Shown here: piece by piece, positions 31,446 to 40,942 of the stretch | Position numbering within the stretch: position 1 is the stretch's first letter | Layout of the letters: each line of letters opens with the position of its first letter | Assembly: GCA_018136815.1 (NCBI GenBank) | Contig: CM030942.1 | Location: 1,945,171 to 2,009,170, forward strand | Reading direction: 5' to 3' | DNA length: 64,000 nucleotides | From: Isochrysis galbana | Taxonomy: Eukaryota; Haptophyta; Isochrysidales; Isochrysidaceae | Notes under the pieces: model-generated | Told to the model about the DNA's origin: nothing | Databases searched by the model: none | The model's input: only the letters and a program-made list of their open reading frames with translations | Translations under genes and position numbers: made by a program

Positions 31446-32219
31446 TTATATGGTTGGTGGTGGTGGTGCAACAGGGGAAGCAATGGTGGTTGTGTCCCAT
31501 CCCATGGATACCCACTCGCCATTCACCCATCTTCGACTTGAGGAGCAGTCGTACACGTCACAAAACGCATGCGCAGGCAGGAGGCCTTCCTCGCCGAGGC
31601 CAGGCGTGAGAATAACACCGTTGGCCGAACGGTAGAAGCGCAGGCCGGCGCGGGCAGCTGCCAGAAGGTCCACCCACACATGGATTTGGGCTGAGCGACG
31701 CATGCCAGAGATGACACCGCTCTCACCGGGTACGCCGGCAGCGAGGTGGATGTGAGAACGCGCCATTCGTAGCAATCCACCCGAGCCGACGATGCCCTTC
31801 CACGCCGCCAGGTAGGTCCCATGGACCGCACGGCCAATGGTAACCAGCGCCTCGTCATCGAGCGGCGTGAGAAGAGCCTCATCGTCGAGTCCCTGTCTGA
31901 TGGTGTGGCCTTGATTGGCGCGAATGTAGGCGACTCCTTCCTCGTCCAGGATAGCGAAACGCTGCTTGTCGTTCTCTCGCACCACTGCGCGTACTTGCTC
32001 CTCGCTCACGCCGCGGAAGCCAGGCGTCGCAAGCACACGCAACAGTGGCACATATCCATCTGGCCGGAGTACGTCGCCAAGCCCGTTCTCGTGGATGCGG
32101 TGGCGGAGCAAGGAGGAGAGCTTCTTGCTCAGTCGCACGCTCCCGTCGTCATCGCCCCCTCCCTTCCGCCTACTCTCGCCACGGCGCACGGCAGGCGCCA
32201 TGGTCGCGTCGAGGACCAC
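31446..32219 (-). CDS. TPT1: tRNA 2'-phosphotransferase (Tpt1/KptA family)
   Basis: Intronless 257-residue frame. Family blocks in order: RLSKKLSSLLRHRI (substrate-binding Arg-His), DGYVPLLRVLATPGF, EEQVRAVVRENDKQRFAI, YIRANQGHT (second catalytic block), VHGTYLAAWKGIVGSGGL with the H-G-T NAD-pocket motif, MARSHIHLA and ANGVILTPG. Tpt1 removes the 2'-phosphate left at the splice junction after tRNA splicing, transferring it to NAD+ to give ADP-ribose 1'',2''-cyclic phosphate. Length is normal. An alternative start at Met7 (32201) is possible. The C-terminus ends in a short Pro/Thr tail. Direct repeats of CTAGACTGAGT lie upstream at 32265-32307. Confidence 0.93.
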   Translation of the reverse strand: MVLDATMAPAVRRGESRRKGGGDDDGSVRLSKKLSSLLRHRIHENGLGDVLRPDGYVPLLRVLATPGFRGVSEEQVRAVVRENDKQRFAILDEEGVAYIRANQGHTIRQGLDDEALLTPLDDEALVTIGRAVHGTYLAAWKGIVGSGGLLRMARSHIHLAAGVPGESGVISGMRRSAQIHVWVDLLAAARAGLRFYRSANGVILTPGLGEEGLLPAHAFCDVYDCSSSRRWVNGEWVSMGWDTTTIASPVAPPPPTI

Positions 32220-32364
32220 GTCCGTCGTCCGTCGAGCCCCAGTCGTCGCCAGCTGCCCTCTTATTCTAGACTGAGTGAGTACTTTATCCTAGACTGAGTA
32301 CTTTTCATAAGTAGTCCCAATATTGTGTTGGTTCCCCAGGTTTTTTTTCTGACCGTTAGAAATA

Positions 32365-32536
32365 GTAGTCTTGTAAGAGCATCTTGTTGGCTAGCATCCC
32401 TAGCCACATACACCGGACGAGCCATGCACCAACCGCACACACACCCCATCGCGGGGGAGGGGCTCCGTTGCCGATGAGGCACGGTCCCTCAGCTCTAGGA
32501 TTAAACTAGAAACTAGAGGTAGGACTAGGACAACAA
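32365..32536. repeat. Dispersed repeat interrupted by a SINE-like insertion
   Basis: The segment CATCTTGTTGGCTAGCATCC, CACATACACCGGACGAGCCATG, CCCCATCGCGGGG and GGGGCTCCGTTGCCG recurs at 35172-35300. In that copy the tail AACACAACAATAAAACTCTGAC is continuous; here it is split by the SINE-like element, with AACAAGAAAACTCTGAC found at 33089 beyond it. Confidence 0.75.
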
Positions 32537-33076
32537 AAACCTTTTAATATTCTTACCGCACTCGCGGCGAATGGAACCACTACCCACTACAAGTAGCACG
32601 TAGCATACTCTCTACACCCCCATTCCCCCGGCCCTTCTCCCCCCGCCATCAGGCGGCTCCCCCCGTACACTACTAGGGGGATTGGGGTGAAGGGCTTAGA
32701 AATGGTCCGGTGGCCCGCGCCCCCCCCCGGTGATCTTTCCCCCCCTTCCTCCTGTGTCTCCGAGTGGGCGGCCGACTCTGTCTCGTCTTACCCTGTAAAC
32801 AGGCGCGAGACTTACCGATTTTCCGGTGGGCGGAGCTCTCGCTCGCGCCCACCCCCTTCTCCGCGCTCTCTCTCCCCTCTCCTGCGGCACGCGCGATGGC
32901 GCGCCTGCGGCAGGCCTCCAGCTGCCCTCTGGCGGCCCCTGGAGGCTCCTGGAGGCCAGCTCAGGGGGCAGAGGAGGCTGGGGCTGGGCCCTGGCCTCCC
33001 CTGCCTCTCCCTCGCTGGCGCTCCCGAGCCTCTGGGGCCCCCACGCTGCACCTGTCTGCCAAGTATAAACTTAGTT
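32537..33076 (-). mobile_element. SINE-like element with 18-bp target-site duplication
   Basis: Reverse-oriented copy: T-tail end (AAACCTTTTAATATTC) at 32537 and head (AAGTATAAACTTAGTT) ending 33076. It is flanked by identical GTAGGACTAGGACAACAA at 32519-32536 and 33077-33094. At about 540 bp it is shorter than the 750-760 bp copies because the segment next to the head is deleted. The long duplication implies target-primed reverse transcription. Confidence 0.9.
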
Positions 33077-33373
33077 GTAGGACTAGGACAACAAGAAAAC
33101 TCTGACACTCCCCCATCGCCGAAGGCGAATCCCTCTTTCCCATCCGACGTCATTCCCAAGTGGGGTACAAGCATACGCCAAGGCTGGATCGAGCTCAAGC
33201 GAGATGACGCATAGGCCGACGAAGGATTCTCATTCTCATTCATTAGGCCGATGATGATGGATGATGGCGTAATTAATGGCTCCACTGCGGCAAGGACCTG
33301 CAAACCTTAAGAATGTTTGGAGGTTGACCGGTGGGACATGCAGAGGCGCGACAAGTCGGGCTAGGAGATTCAA

Positions 33374-33545
33374 TCAGCAACCATAGGAAGAGATTGAAAC
33401 AAACGACCGTAGAGCTTGAACGCTAGAATGAGAATGATCCGACGAGTGTGACTTGTTGCGGAACGAAATGAACTTCCCTTTCTCTAGAGCCTTAGTTATC
33501 ATGTCGGCAATTTGATTGTTGGTCGACAGCCACGAAGGTGTAGAG
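33374..33545 (-). pseudogene. copia pol C-terminal remnant
   Basis: Minus-strand reading includes PSWLSTNNQIADMITKALEK then GKFISFRNKSH, the typical segment after copia RNase H. The rest of pol is missing. The family differs from the element ending at 5530. Confidence 0.7.
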
Positions 33546-33620
33546 ATGAGATCAAGAAATTGCGAAATTGCTTGCGGCCAAACCGAAGCCAATTTTCGTA
33601 ATGACGGCACCGGGAAAGTA

Positions 33621-34506
33621 GCAAGTAGCGGAAGTCGAGGAAACCCAGTACTACCCCCCACCAGCGAAATGGGAGGGCGGGTACAAAGGCCCGAGATTCA
33701 TGGAATACCCGCTAGCGGATGAATATGCCATACGCAAAGGAAGGGTCGCTCTTGACGCGATCACCGTCTCCGACATCGCCAAAGAAGTGATTAAAACGAA
33801 CCGAAAAAACGCCCCGCAAGCGGCGAGGTCCGCATGGGAGAATAGACTGAACATCACGAAAGACGAATGGAAGCATATAGCTCGACTATACACAATGCCG
33901 CTGCTAAAACACACGGATAAGCACCTACACTTCAAGCATATTACTCACCGAAGGATCGGCACTAGAAACAGATTCCCAGATAGCCTGACAAATAAATGCA
34001 GATGCAGGCTATGCCACGACCACCAAGAAAGATCGTGTCATCTAGCATGGTGCCCCGCGACGAAAACGATATTCGAAACCATAGACGCCCTTGCAAAGCG
34101 AACGCCTCCTCCTAAGAGATCGCGTGCACAGATAGCGAAAGACAGACTCTTCGCATACCCCGGTACGACCACCCCCGACAGCCTAAAAGCGCTCCATATA
34201 ATTGCATGGAAATACATTATAAAAGACTTCTATAGAGTAGACTACGAGGCGTACAATTTCCACTACATACCAGTCCTTGAATCCACGCTAACGAGGTTTG
34301 CCACCCTAGTTCGAGGCAGTACCTTGCCGGATCCCCACAACTCCATGCGAACATATAAGGCCGCTCAGGGAAGAAAACCAAAGATCAAAAAAACGACGGA
34401 ACTCAGCACCCCCATATTTATCGAAGACAAGAAAGGCAGGCTACAACTCAGCAAGGAATTCGGCCTCGTAGCGAAAGCTTTCGGTTTAGCCGAGAGACTC
34501 GCATGA
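33621..34506 (+). pseudogene. Non-LTR retroelement C-terminal ORF with CCHC-like finger
   Basis: Open frame after a TAG near 33618, ending TGA at 34504. It is lysine- and arginine-rich with an A-rich codon choice unlike neighbouring host genes. The middle reads HFKHITHRRIGTRNRFP then CRCRLCHDHQERSCHLAWC, resembling the finger that follows reverse transcriptase in many LINEs (zf-RVT type) with its H-----C spacing. No RT motif is present in the frame, so this would be the tail of a 5'-truncated element. It could instead be an intact small ORF of an unknown mobile element. Confidence 0.5.
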
Positions 34507-34639
34507 TGCGACGCGTCACCCCGCTCTGACCGATATTTCGGATGGGCGGCCGATCATAACTATGAATGAACACACTTACTTAGTGAACGCCCGTGCGCAT
34601 TAGTACGACGACGCCCTGCAACACCTTCTTTATAGACAG

Positions 34640-34855
34640 GTCACTCAACAGAACAGGAGGTAGGAGGGAACTTACTGTTGGGGACAGGTGCACCCCGCTT
34701 AGCTCGAACCCCCCGCACGACCCGGGCCCCTAAGTAGAGCACGAGGGGAGTTGCCGCAAGGCAGGGAGTGGGGGAGTGGGAAGAGAAAGGGCGTGGCTTC
34801 GTGAGCGTCTTCCAGTGCCACGAGTGAGGCGAGAATATTAAAAGTTTTTTATTTA
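34640..34855 (+). repeat. SINE-like element variant, T-tail at right
   Basis: Ends GAGGCGAGAATATTAAAAG followed by a T-run at 34842-34850, the 3' end used by the family. The body contains CTTAGCTCGAACCCCC (B-box-like) and CCCCTAAGTAGAGCACGAGG. The same variant is reversed at 37935-38150. Target duplication not resolved. Confidence 0.6.
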
Positions 34856-34999
34856 GTTCTACTTTAGTTGCAGGCAAACGCGCCAACGCCCCTCCGGTCG
34901 AATGTGCGTAGCACCCAATCCGGGAGATAGTACGTAGTACTACATTATTCTTGAAAGGTGTCCGCTAAGAACGCTGCCGCAAGTCAAAAAAAATAGTAC

Positions 35000-35110
35000 T
35001 ACTAGTATAATATTCTTACCGTACACGCGGCTCTAGACCCACTACTTTGAGCCAAGCGTTCTACACCGCCACTCCGCCACTCCCCCCCCCCCCCGCGCCA
35101 TCAGGCGATT
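35000..35110 (-). repeat. SINE-like 3' end fragment
   Basis: TAATATTCTTACCGTACACGCGG followed by a CTACACCGCCACTCC-like block and CGCCATCAGGCGA matches the 3' 120 bp of the 32537 copy, truncated after that. Confidence 0.6.
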
Positions 35111-35171
35111 GCCGCATACACGTGTGAATGTGAAGCAAGGGCATCGGCGTTAGAACTTATAGCGTCGTATG

Positions 35172-35320
35172 ACATCTTGTTAGCTAGCATTCCTAGCCAC
35201 ATACACCGGACGAGCCATGCGCCAACCGCGCACACCCCATCGCGGGGTAGGGGCTCCGTTGCCGTCGAAGGGCTTCGGTCCCGCAGCACTAAGGTTATAC
35301 TAACACAACAATAAAACTCT
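35172..35320. repeat. Dispersed repeat, uninterrupted copy
   Basis: Matches 32365-32536 plus 33089-33106 as a continuous block, ending AACACAACAATAAAACTCTGAC. It lies about 60 bp upstream of the WD40 gene start. Confidence 0.75.
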
Positions 35321-35381
35321 GACGATCGGGAAGAAGGACCGCTCCGTCAACTTTTGTCGCTTGGGACCCTCGGCGTCGGCG

Positions 35382-36901
35382 ATGGCGACGGCGGGGGCCT
35401 CTGAGATGCTCCAGCTGGTGATGGCGCACCTGGAAGGGGCCGGGCTGGTGGAATCGTTGGCGTGCATTGAGCGTGAGTCGGGTGTCCCCTATCTGCGCGG
35501 CCGCTACACGCCTCAGGAGCTCTTTCGCCGGCTGCAGCCGGTGCCAGCCGTGATTGGTGAACGCGCGACCGATGTCACGCCTGAGCTAGACCTGCTCACG
35601 GCAGGAAAGGGCGACTTCTGCTCGGTTGAAGTGCGGCAGCTCGGCGGACTCCACTCGGCCAACATCACCTCCACTCGCTGGGTCGACGGAGGGCTCGTCA
35701 TCAGCGGCGGTGCCGATCGGCAGGTTCGGGTGAGCCGTGTGGATGGCACGTCGCTCAGCTCATCCATCCTCGAGGCGGCAGTGCTCAGCCTCGATGTGGT
35801 GGAGTACGGGACGGGACAGCACATAATTGCGGCTGGTTGCATGGATGGGAGCACATCGTTGTTTCGCCTGGGCGCCGATGGCAAGGCCGAGCTTCTCCGC
35901 CGAGCAAAGCACCACATCAAGTATAACCATGCTGTGCGTTGGAACTCAGCTGGTGACAAACAGCTGGCCACGGCCTCCTTCGATCAGCAGGTGCACGTCT
36001 ACTCGAACTTAGCTAGCGAATCGACAGAGCTCTACTCACCGTCCGCCGCTTTCGATCCAGTAGAGCGGCTCTACTTTCAGGGAGTCGTCGAGGCTATCGA
36101 GTGGACGGCCGGCGGAACTATCTTGGCGGCGGCAATGCGCAACGATTACAGCTTGCACCTCTTCTCTGCGACTGGGAGTGAAGCCACCATGGAGCGCAGG
36201 TGCGAAGTGTACGGGCCTGCACACAGCTGGCATAGCGATGTTAATTCAGGCGCCTAGCGGAGGGACAGCACTTACCCACAAGCGTATCGGTATCGAATAG
36301 GCTATTGCACTTGAACGAGAACCCCCTCGATAACTTCTGCTCGTTCACCGTGCTTGGCCTTGCTTCCTCTCCCGATGGCCGCTGGCTGGCTGCGCATACC
36401 GATAAAGGACATGTCATCATCTTCTGCCTCCATAGCGGGAAACGTGTCCGCACTCTTCACGGTGGGGCTGGAGATGACTTCAGTCGGCCAATACAAGCGT
36501 GGCACCCGAGTGGCCGATACATCTACGCAAGCGCGAATGATACACCCGGCCTTATTGTCGTTTGGGAACTAGCTTCGGAACGGCAGGTGAGTTTCAGCTG
36601 TCGCGTCAGGTGGCTGCGCTATGAGCGGCGGTCACATCACCACTGCGACGCACCTCACCTTGTATCACCAATCATCTCGCCCCGAATCCCAACCTCGGAC
36701 TCGTTTGCATCTGTGATCCAGGTGGCCACTCTGCGCGGCCACACTGGCCTCGTACGCGACCTCCACTCTGTAGTGGATGGAGGCCGCCACCTACTCATCT
36801 CTTGTGGATACGATAAGACTCTCCGTATCTGGGCAGCTGGTGTCGACGCGGCAGTTGAAGTGGATGCTGCAGAGGCTATGGAAGGAATGCGTCTTGCATG
36901 A
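35382..36901 (+). CDS. LisH-like and WD40 repeat protein, three exons
   Basis: Exons 35382-36239, about 36320-36586 and 36722-36901 give roughly 434 residues. The second intron is clear: GTGAGT at 36587 to CCAG at 36721, phase 0. The first starts GTTAAT at 36240; the acceptor at 36319 keeps the frame, while the more obvious AG at 36300 does not. The N-terminus (MLQLVMAHLEGAGLVESLAC) has a LisH-like dimerisation helix. WD40 blades follow: ITSTRWVDGGLVISGGADRQ, DQQVHVY, FTVLGLASSPDGRWLAAHTD, QAWHPSGRYIYASAND and LRGHTGLVRDLH ending DKTLRIW. It is a beta-propeller scaffold; partner unknown. Confidence 0.82.
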
Positions 36902-37099
36902 TTGGAGGAGAGTTCGATTGATGATGAATGCTATGTTCCGTGCTCCGTTTGCAGAGGCGACGGGCAACATGAATGACTTGGCATGTGGGAAGCGTACCGT
37001 GACACCCAGGTATCAACACCATGAATTGTCTACTGGGTGGCGCTCATCAAACTGGCCCGGTTCCATCTCATTTAGTTACGCAAACAAATAATCACAATC

Positions 37100-37326
37100 T
37101 ATACGCCACGGCTCAATTCTCATGAAGCTGGTCGCAATTCCCTTCCCATCGCAATTTGAGCTAGTGTCGGGGGCATCAGTGAGCTTATCAGTGGAAGCAC
37201 TGCAGAACGACAATGTTGGAACCGGAACGGGTGCAGAAAATCGCGTACTTTAGCCTTCACCTTCACCTCTCATGCTTATGCCTCTGCTATATACACAACA
37301 TACTACTGCTACATCTATCCATCAAT
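37100..37326. other. 3' flank of the WD40 gene
   Basis: No gene seen. A short mixed-composition stretch, ending at the start of the next SINE-like copy. Confidence 0.3.
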
Positions 37327-37556
37327 AACTAAGTTTATACTTGGTCGCCATGGAGCGCGCCGGCGTCCCCTCCTCTCATTCGCCCCCCCCGCCGCGGGCG
37401 CCCAAGTAGTGCCCATGGAGCAGTCGCTGTCAAAGCGGCCGCGTCCGCCCATCCAGGCCGAGCAGATGTGCGCGACTCCCATCGCGCCAGCCACGGCCCA
37501 TGGCCCCGGCCACACCATCCTCAGCAGCCATGCTGCCCCCCCCCCATGGAGGGCGG
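37327..37556 (+). repeat. SINE-like repeat, subfamily B
   Basis: Begins AACTAAGTTTATACTTGGTC then GCCATGGAGCGCGCCGGCG, GAGCAGTCGCTG and CAGCAGCCATGCTGCC, matching the block order at 8953-9200. Truncated at its 3' side where the gypsy fragment starts. Confidence 0.65.
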
Positions 37557-37557
37557 C

Positions 37558-37900
37558 GAGCGGTGAGGGTGGATGAAGTAACCGCGGCGGCGACTATGTC
37601 GTAAATTTCAGAAGAATCGAAAGAATGGGCGTCACTCTCCTCGAGATGGAAAGGATCGTGATCGGGCTCGAGAGCAACTAAGCGGGATAAGCCGTCGGCG
37701 TCCCAGTGAGTAACTCCAGGTTTGTGCACGACGTCGAATCGATATTCGGCTAGCTTTAGGACCCATCGCATGAGGCGCGAGGCTGGACCACCGGTGACTT
37801 GATCTTTCATCGTGTGAAGCCAGCGCAAAGCTGAATGGTCTACGACGAGGGTGAAGTGGCGACACCGATTTTTTGCTCTGGCGGCAAAATGGCGACCGGC
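37558..37900 (-). pseudogene. Ty3/gypsy RNase H fragment
   Basis: Minus-strand reading from about 37858: HFTLVVDHSALRWLHTMKDQ, SRLMRWVLKLAEYRFDVVHK and PGVTHWDADGLSRL. The order D-H-AL-WL, RW---L-EY-F-V-H-PG, and AD-LSR is the C-terminal part of Ty3/gypsy RNase H. RT, integrase and LTRs are absent. Confidence 0.85.
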
Positions 37901-37934
37901 GTCTCGTGCGATTTTATACACGACACGCGACCAC

Positions 37935-38150
37935 ACGCACAAAAAAAACCGTTTAACATTCTCGCCTCACCCGTGGCACTGAATCACTTACTCGTAGCCA
38001 CGCCCCCTTCCCTTCCTCACCCTCATTCCCCGCCTTGCGGCAACTCCCCTCGTGCTCTACTTAGGGGCTCAGGTCATGTGGGGGGTCCGAGCGGAGCGGG
38101 GTGCACCTGTCCTCAGCGGCGTGTTCTCAGCTCCCTCCTGTGCCACTAGG
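37935..38150 (-). repeat. SINE-like element variant, reverse orientation
   Basis: A-run then CCGTTTAACATTCTCGCCTC and GTGGCACTGA, followed by the CGTGCTCTACTTAGGGGC block and GGGGTGCACCTGTC. Reverse complement of the variant at 34640-34855. Confidence 0.6.
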
Positions 38151-38276
38151 TGACCTGTTTATCTTAAAATTGTTCCAGGGTTTCGTTGTTTCTGCGTGCT
38201 GCGATGTTTGTCGTGGGTGACCTATAATGTACGATAATCCGGGGAAAGCAATCGGACACGCGCCTTCCTCCGTACA

Positions 38277-38365
38277 AGGCTGCCCAGGCGCTCCCCAGGC
38301 GCTCCCAAGGCGCTGCCCAGGCGCTCCCAAGGCGCTGCCCAGGCGCTGCCCAGACGGCCCAGACG
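38277..38365. repeat. Tandem repeat, GGCGCTGCCCA unit
   Basis: Repeated CAGGCGCTCCCAAGGCGCTGCC units of about 22 bp, four copies with variation. Confidence 0.75.
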
Positions 38366-38518
38366 CTGTGCGAAAGGCACGGACGGAGGGGAGGCCGGAG
38401 CGGTCTGGGGGGCCGGTGGCGGTGGGCGGGTAGGTCGAGGGAGTGAGGCGAGAGAAGAAGAGCGAGAGGGCGCGGAGCGGAGGGGGGCGGAGGGGGGCGG
38501 AGGGGGGCGGAGCGAGCA

Positions 38519-38640
38519 AGACGGAGCAGACGGAGCAGACGGAGCAGACGGAGCAGACGGAGCAGACGGAGCAGACGGAGCAGACGGAGCAGACAGAGCA
38601 GACGGAGCAGACGGAGCAGACGGAGAAGACAGGCGCTCGG
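38519..38640. repeat. 9-bp tandem repeat (GGAGCAGAC)n
   Basis: About 13 near-perfect 9-bp units with single variants (CAGACAGAG, GGAGAAGAC). In one frame they would read Thr-Glu-Gln repeats. No flanking coding evidence supports a real protein. A second repeat, GGTCGGCGGCGCTGAG-like, follows at 38660-38740. Confidence 0.9.
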
Positions 38641-38748
38641 TGGGTCGGTCGGGAGTCGGAGCGGTCGGGGTCGGCGGCGCTGGGGTCGGCGGCGCTGAGG
38701 TCGGCGGTGCTGAGGTCGGGGTCGGCGGTGCTGAGGTTGGGCCGCGTC

Positions 38749-39240
38749 AAAAAACAAGCGACCCCCACCCAAAAAAAAAATGAAGCACCCTCAGAACAGT
38801 TCCCGTGTCCCGCGGGTTATCTCTTCGAACAGTCAAGTCAAACGACCTCTTTACCGAGTCCTTGTGGTGGTATCGGGGGTCATCGCCCAATATTGTATTT
38901 CTTGTCTGAGTTGTTTGATTTCCTCGTTCGCTAAACGGATTTGTTCTCTATACAGCATTTTTTTGTGTTCTAATTTACCAACTTCCGTATTGGTTTCAAT
39001 ACTATTTTGAAATATATTAGAAGTCAATCTCACATTCTGTAATAGATTAATCGCGCGATCGCATGACTTTATACCCTCTTCGCTAGCTTTTATAACCACC
39101 TTATGATTCTCGATTTGTATCGAGAGATGTGCCACCAAGCCCGCCGCCATTTGTTTGTTGTATTCACGGCCACATTTTTTTTTTGTACCGACGCATTGCG
39201 TATTGGGAAACGAGGGGTACCAAATGAAGGCAAACGACCT
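38749..39240. repeat. Dispersed repeat with AT-rich internal segment, long copy
   Basis: Left block 38749-38857 (ACAAGCGACCCCCACCC through AACGACCTCTTTACCGA) and right block 39170-39240 (CCACAT, T-run, GTACCGACGCATTGCG through AAACGACCT) recur joined at 39530-39708. Between them here lies a 312-bp segment with much lower GC than its surroundings. On the minus strand it encodes a helical, coiled-coil-like peptide (frame 39249-38851) with stretches such as IKASEEGIKSCDRAINLLQN and REQIRLANEEIKQLRQEI. Confidence 0.7.
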
Positions 39241-39324
39241 AGGTATCAAGGCTAGGGCTGACCATTAACAGGCAAGTTTTTTGGAAACCCATTAGTAGTT
39301 TTTCAAGGTCAGCACATTAACGGG

Positions 39325-39420
39325 TTGAGTTTTTTTCTGGGTGTTAACAGGTTGTTTTAGGGGTGTTAATACCCTGTTAGTGGCCATTAACAGGTTAAAC
39401 CCATTACAAGCTGTTACCCC
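39325..39420. repeat. GTTAACAGG/GTTAATA repeat cluster
   Basis: Several CATTAAC(A)GG(G)TT and GTGTTAA(C/T) units within 100 bp, resembling the GTTAACACC clusters at 52570-52680 and 53286-53360. Confidence 0.5.
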
Positions 39421-39529
39421 AACGTTGGAATACATGTTCGGGGGGGATTCCCTTCCCCCTCCCCTCCCACCCCCCCCGACGCCGGGAGCTGTCCCCCCCC
39501 CCCTCCCCTGCGGGACAGCTCCCACCCAA

Positions 39530-39708
39530 AAAAAACAAGCGACCCCCACCCAAAAAAAAAATGAAGCACCCTCAGAACAGTTCCCGTGTCCCGCGGGTTA
39601 TCTCTTCGAACAGTCAAGTCAAACGACCTCTTTACCGACCACATTTTTTTTTGTACCGACGCATTGCGTATTGGGAAACGAGGGGTACCAAATGAAGGCA
39701 AACGACCT
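39530..39708. repeat. Dispersed repeat, short copy lacking the AT-rich segment
   Basis: Left block 39530-39638 joined directly to right block 39639-39708, nearly identical to the two ends of the copy at 38749-39240. It is an internal-deletion form, or the original site before acquisition of the AT-rich piece. Confidence 0.8.
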
Positions 39709-40195
39709 GTCTCGCCTGCTTCATCAGGAGGGCTCGGAAACAAACGTATCGCAAGACGGGACCGAGGCGGAAGGAGACCGCTTCACGCCGTGGGAGTGGC
39801 CCATGAAGGACCGCTCTACAACGCCAGGCCCTCCAAACACGGTGAAGAAGCGCCGCAGCAAGTGGCAGGTCGTCGACCGTGATGTAATTTCGGGGGTCCA
39901 TCGGTGGCAGGATGTCACATGTCACGCCTTCCATCGCCCAAGAAATCGCTGAGCAAGCGGCTCCGGCAACGCTCGACTCGACATGCTCCTAGTAACACGG
40001 GCAAGCCACCAGACATGCCAGAGAGTGGGGTATTTATTATCTTGAGAGTGTCGACGAAGAAGAGTTCGATGGCTCTCGTACTGGGCTCGTCGTCGTCATC
40101 CTGGACCAGATCTGTGTACTTGCCCTTCGCGGCGTAGATGTCCGTCCCTCGTTCGATCGATCGTGTCGAATCGTGTCAAATACGGAATCAGTTGA
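39709..40195. other. Possible ORF remnant, otherwise unassigned
   Basis: On the minus strand at about 40137-40010 a short frame reads YAAKGKYTDLVQDDDDEPST then RAIELFFVDTLKIINTPLSG, which looks protein-like but matches nothing I recognise. The rest has no supported gene. Confidence 0.3.
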
Positions 40196-40199
40196 GGAG

Positions 40200-40385
40200 C
40201 GCATGGGTTGGTTCCTCCCCCATGGCAGGGGAAATAAAATAATTAATGTTATATCCTAGCCAACCCCACTAGCTAATTGGACACAACTTTTCCGTCCCGG
40301 AATCCCGCCACGCCTGACGAGCCAGGTGTCCGAGGGGGGGCTCATGCCCCCCGATGGGCGAACTAAGTATTAACTTAGTTGTTCG
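40200..40385 (-). repeat. SINE-like head fragment, reverse orientation
   Basis: GGTTCCTCCCCCATGGCAGGGG at 40209 and GGGCTCATGCCCCCCGATGGGCG through AACTAAGTATTAACTTAGTTG at 40338-40383 match the head of the family reversed, separated by unrelated AT-rich sequence. Confidence 0.6.
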
Positions 40386-40942
40386 AGGCTCGTACCATAA
40401 ATAGCAAATAGCCCTAGCCCATCTGCCTCCCCATGTGCTCTTATCCCCGGTGTACCCTCCATCCTCATGACCCCTCCGGCTTCTACAGACCGCATGTTAC
40501 AGCTCTCATCACCTAGCACACACACAGTTTCAACCACGCGCATGGCAGGCATGGCTTCACCCAGTACGAGTCACACGTTGAATTCTGAATTTCTAGATTC
40601 TGATCACGGCCCGCCGGCCCCGAGGTTCATCTTTTGCATCTTCGGAGCCGGACTGCTCCCACTTTGGTAAACTGAGCACCTCACGCATAAGAGCACACCC
40701 CTCGGCACGGATGTAGAAGACTGAGAGGTGACAAACATCGTGTGACGCATTTACGCGCGTCACAACGGAATAGTATGCCGATTTCGATGGTCAAGGACCG
40801 ACGGCGTCATCATGTGGAGCCTCAATTCTTCATGCCCACATGTCACTACATTCTTGACCGGAATCCCTCGAAAAGCACTCCTCACTCCAGCGTCGCGGAG
40901 CGGAGAGGACCTAGCTCAACACACACGCACAACACGCCGCTA
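40386..40942. other. Intergenic stretch, no gene seen
   Basis: No supported coding sequence. It is the probable 3' flank of the two-pore channel gene. Confidence 0.3.

Noticed and set aside
36240-36300. First WD40 intron ending at the AG at 36300
   Set aside because: It would shift the reading frame by one base; the AG at 36319 restores the frame, though the donor GTTAAT is weak, so the exact junction stays open.
38519-38640. Thr-Glu-Gln repeat protein or short-repeat CRISPR-like array
   Set aside because: It is a simple 9-bp tandem repeat without spacers or flanking coding evidence.
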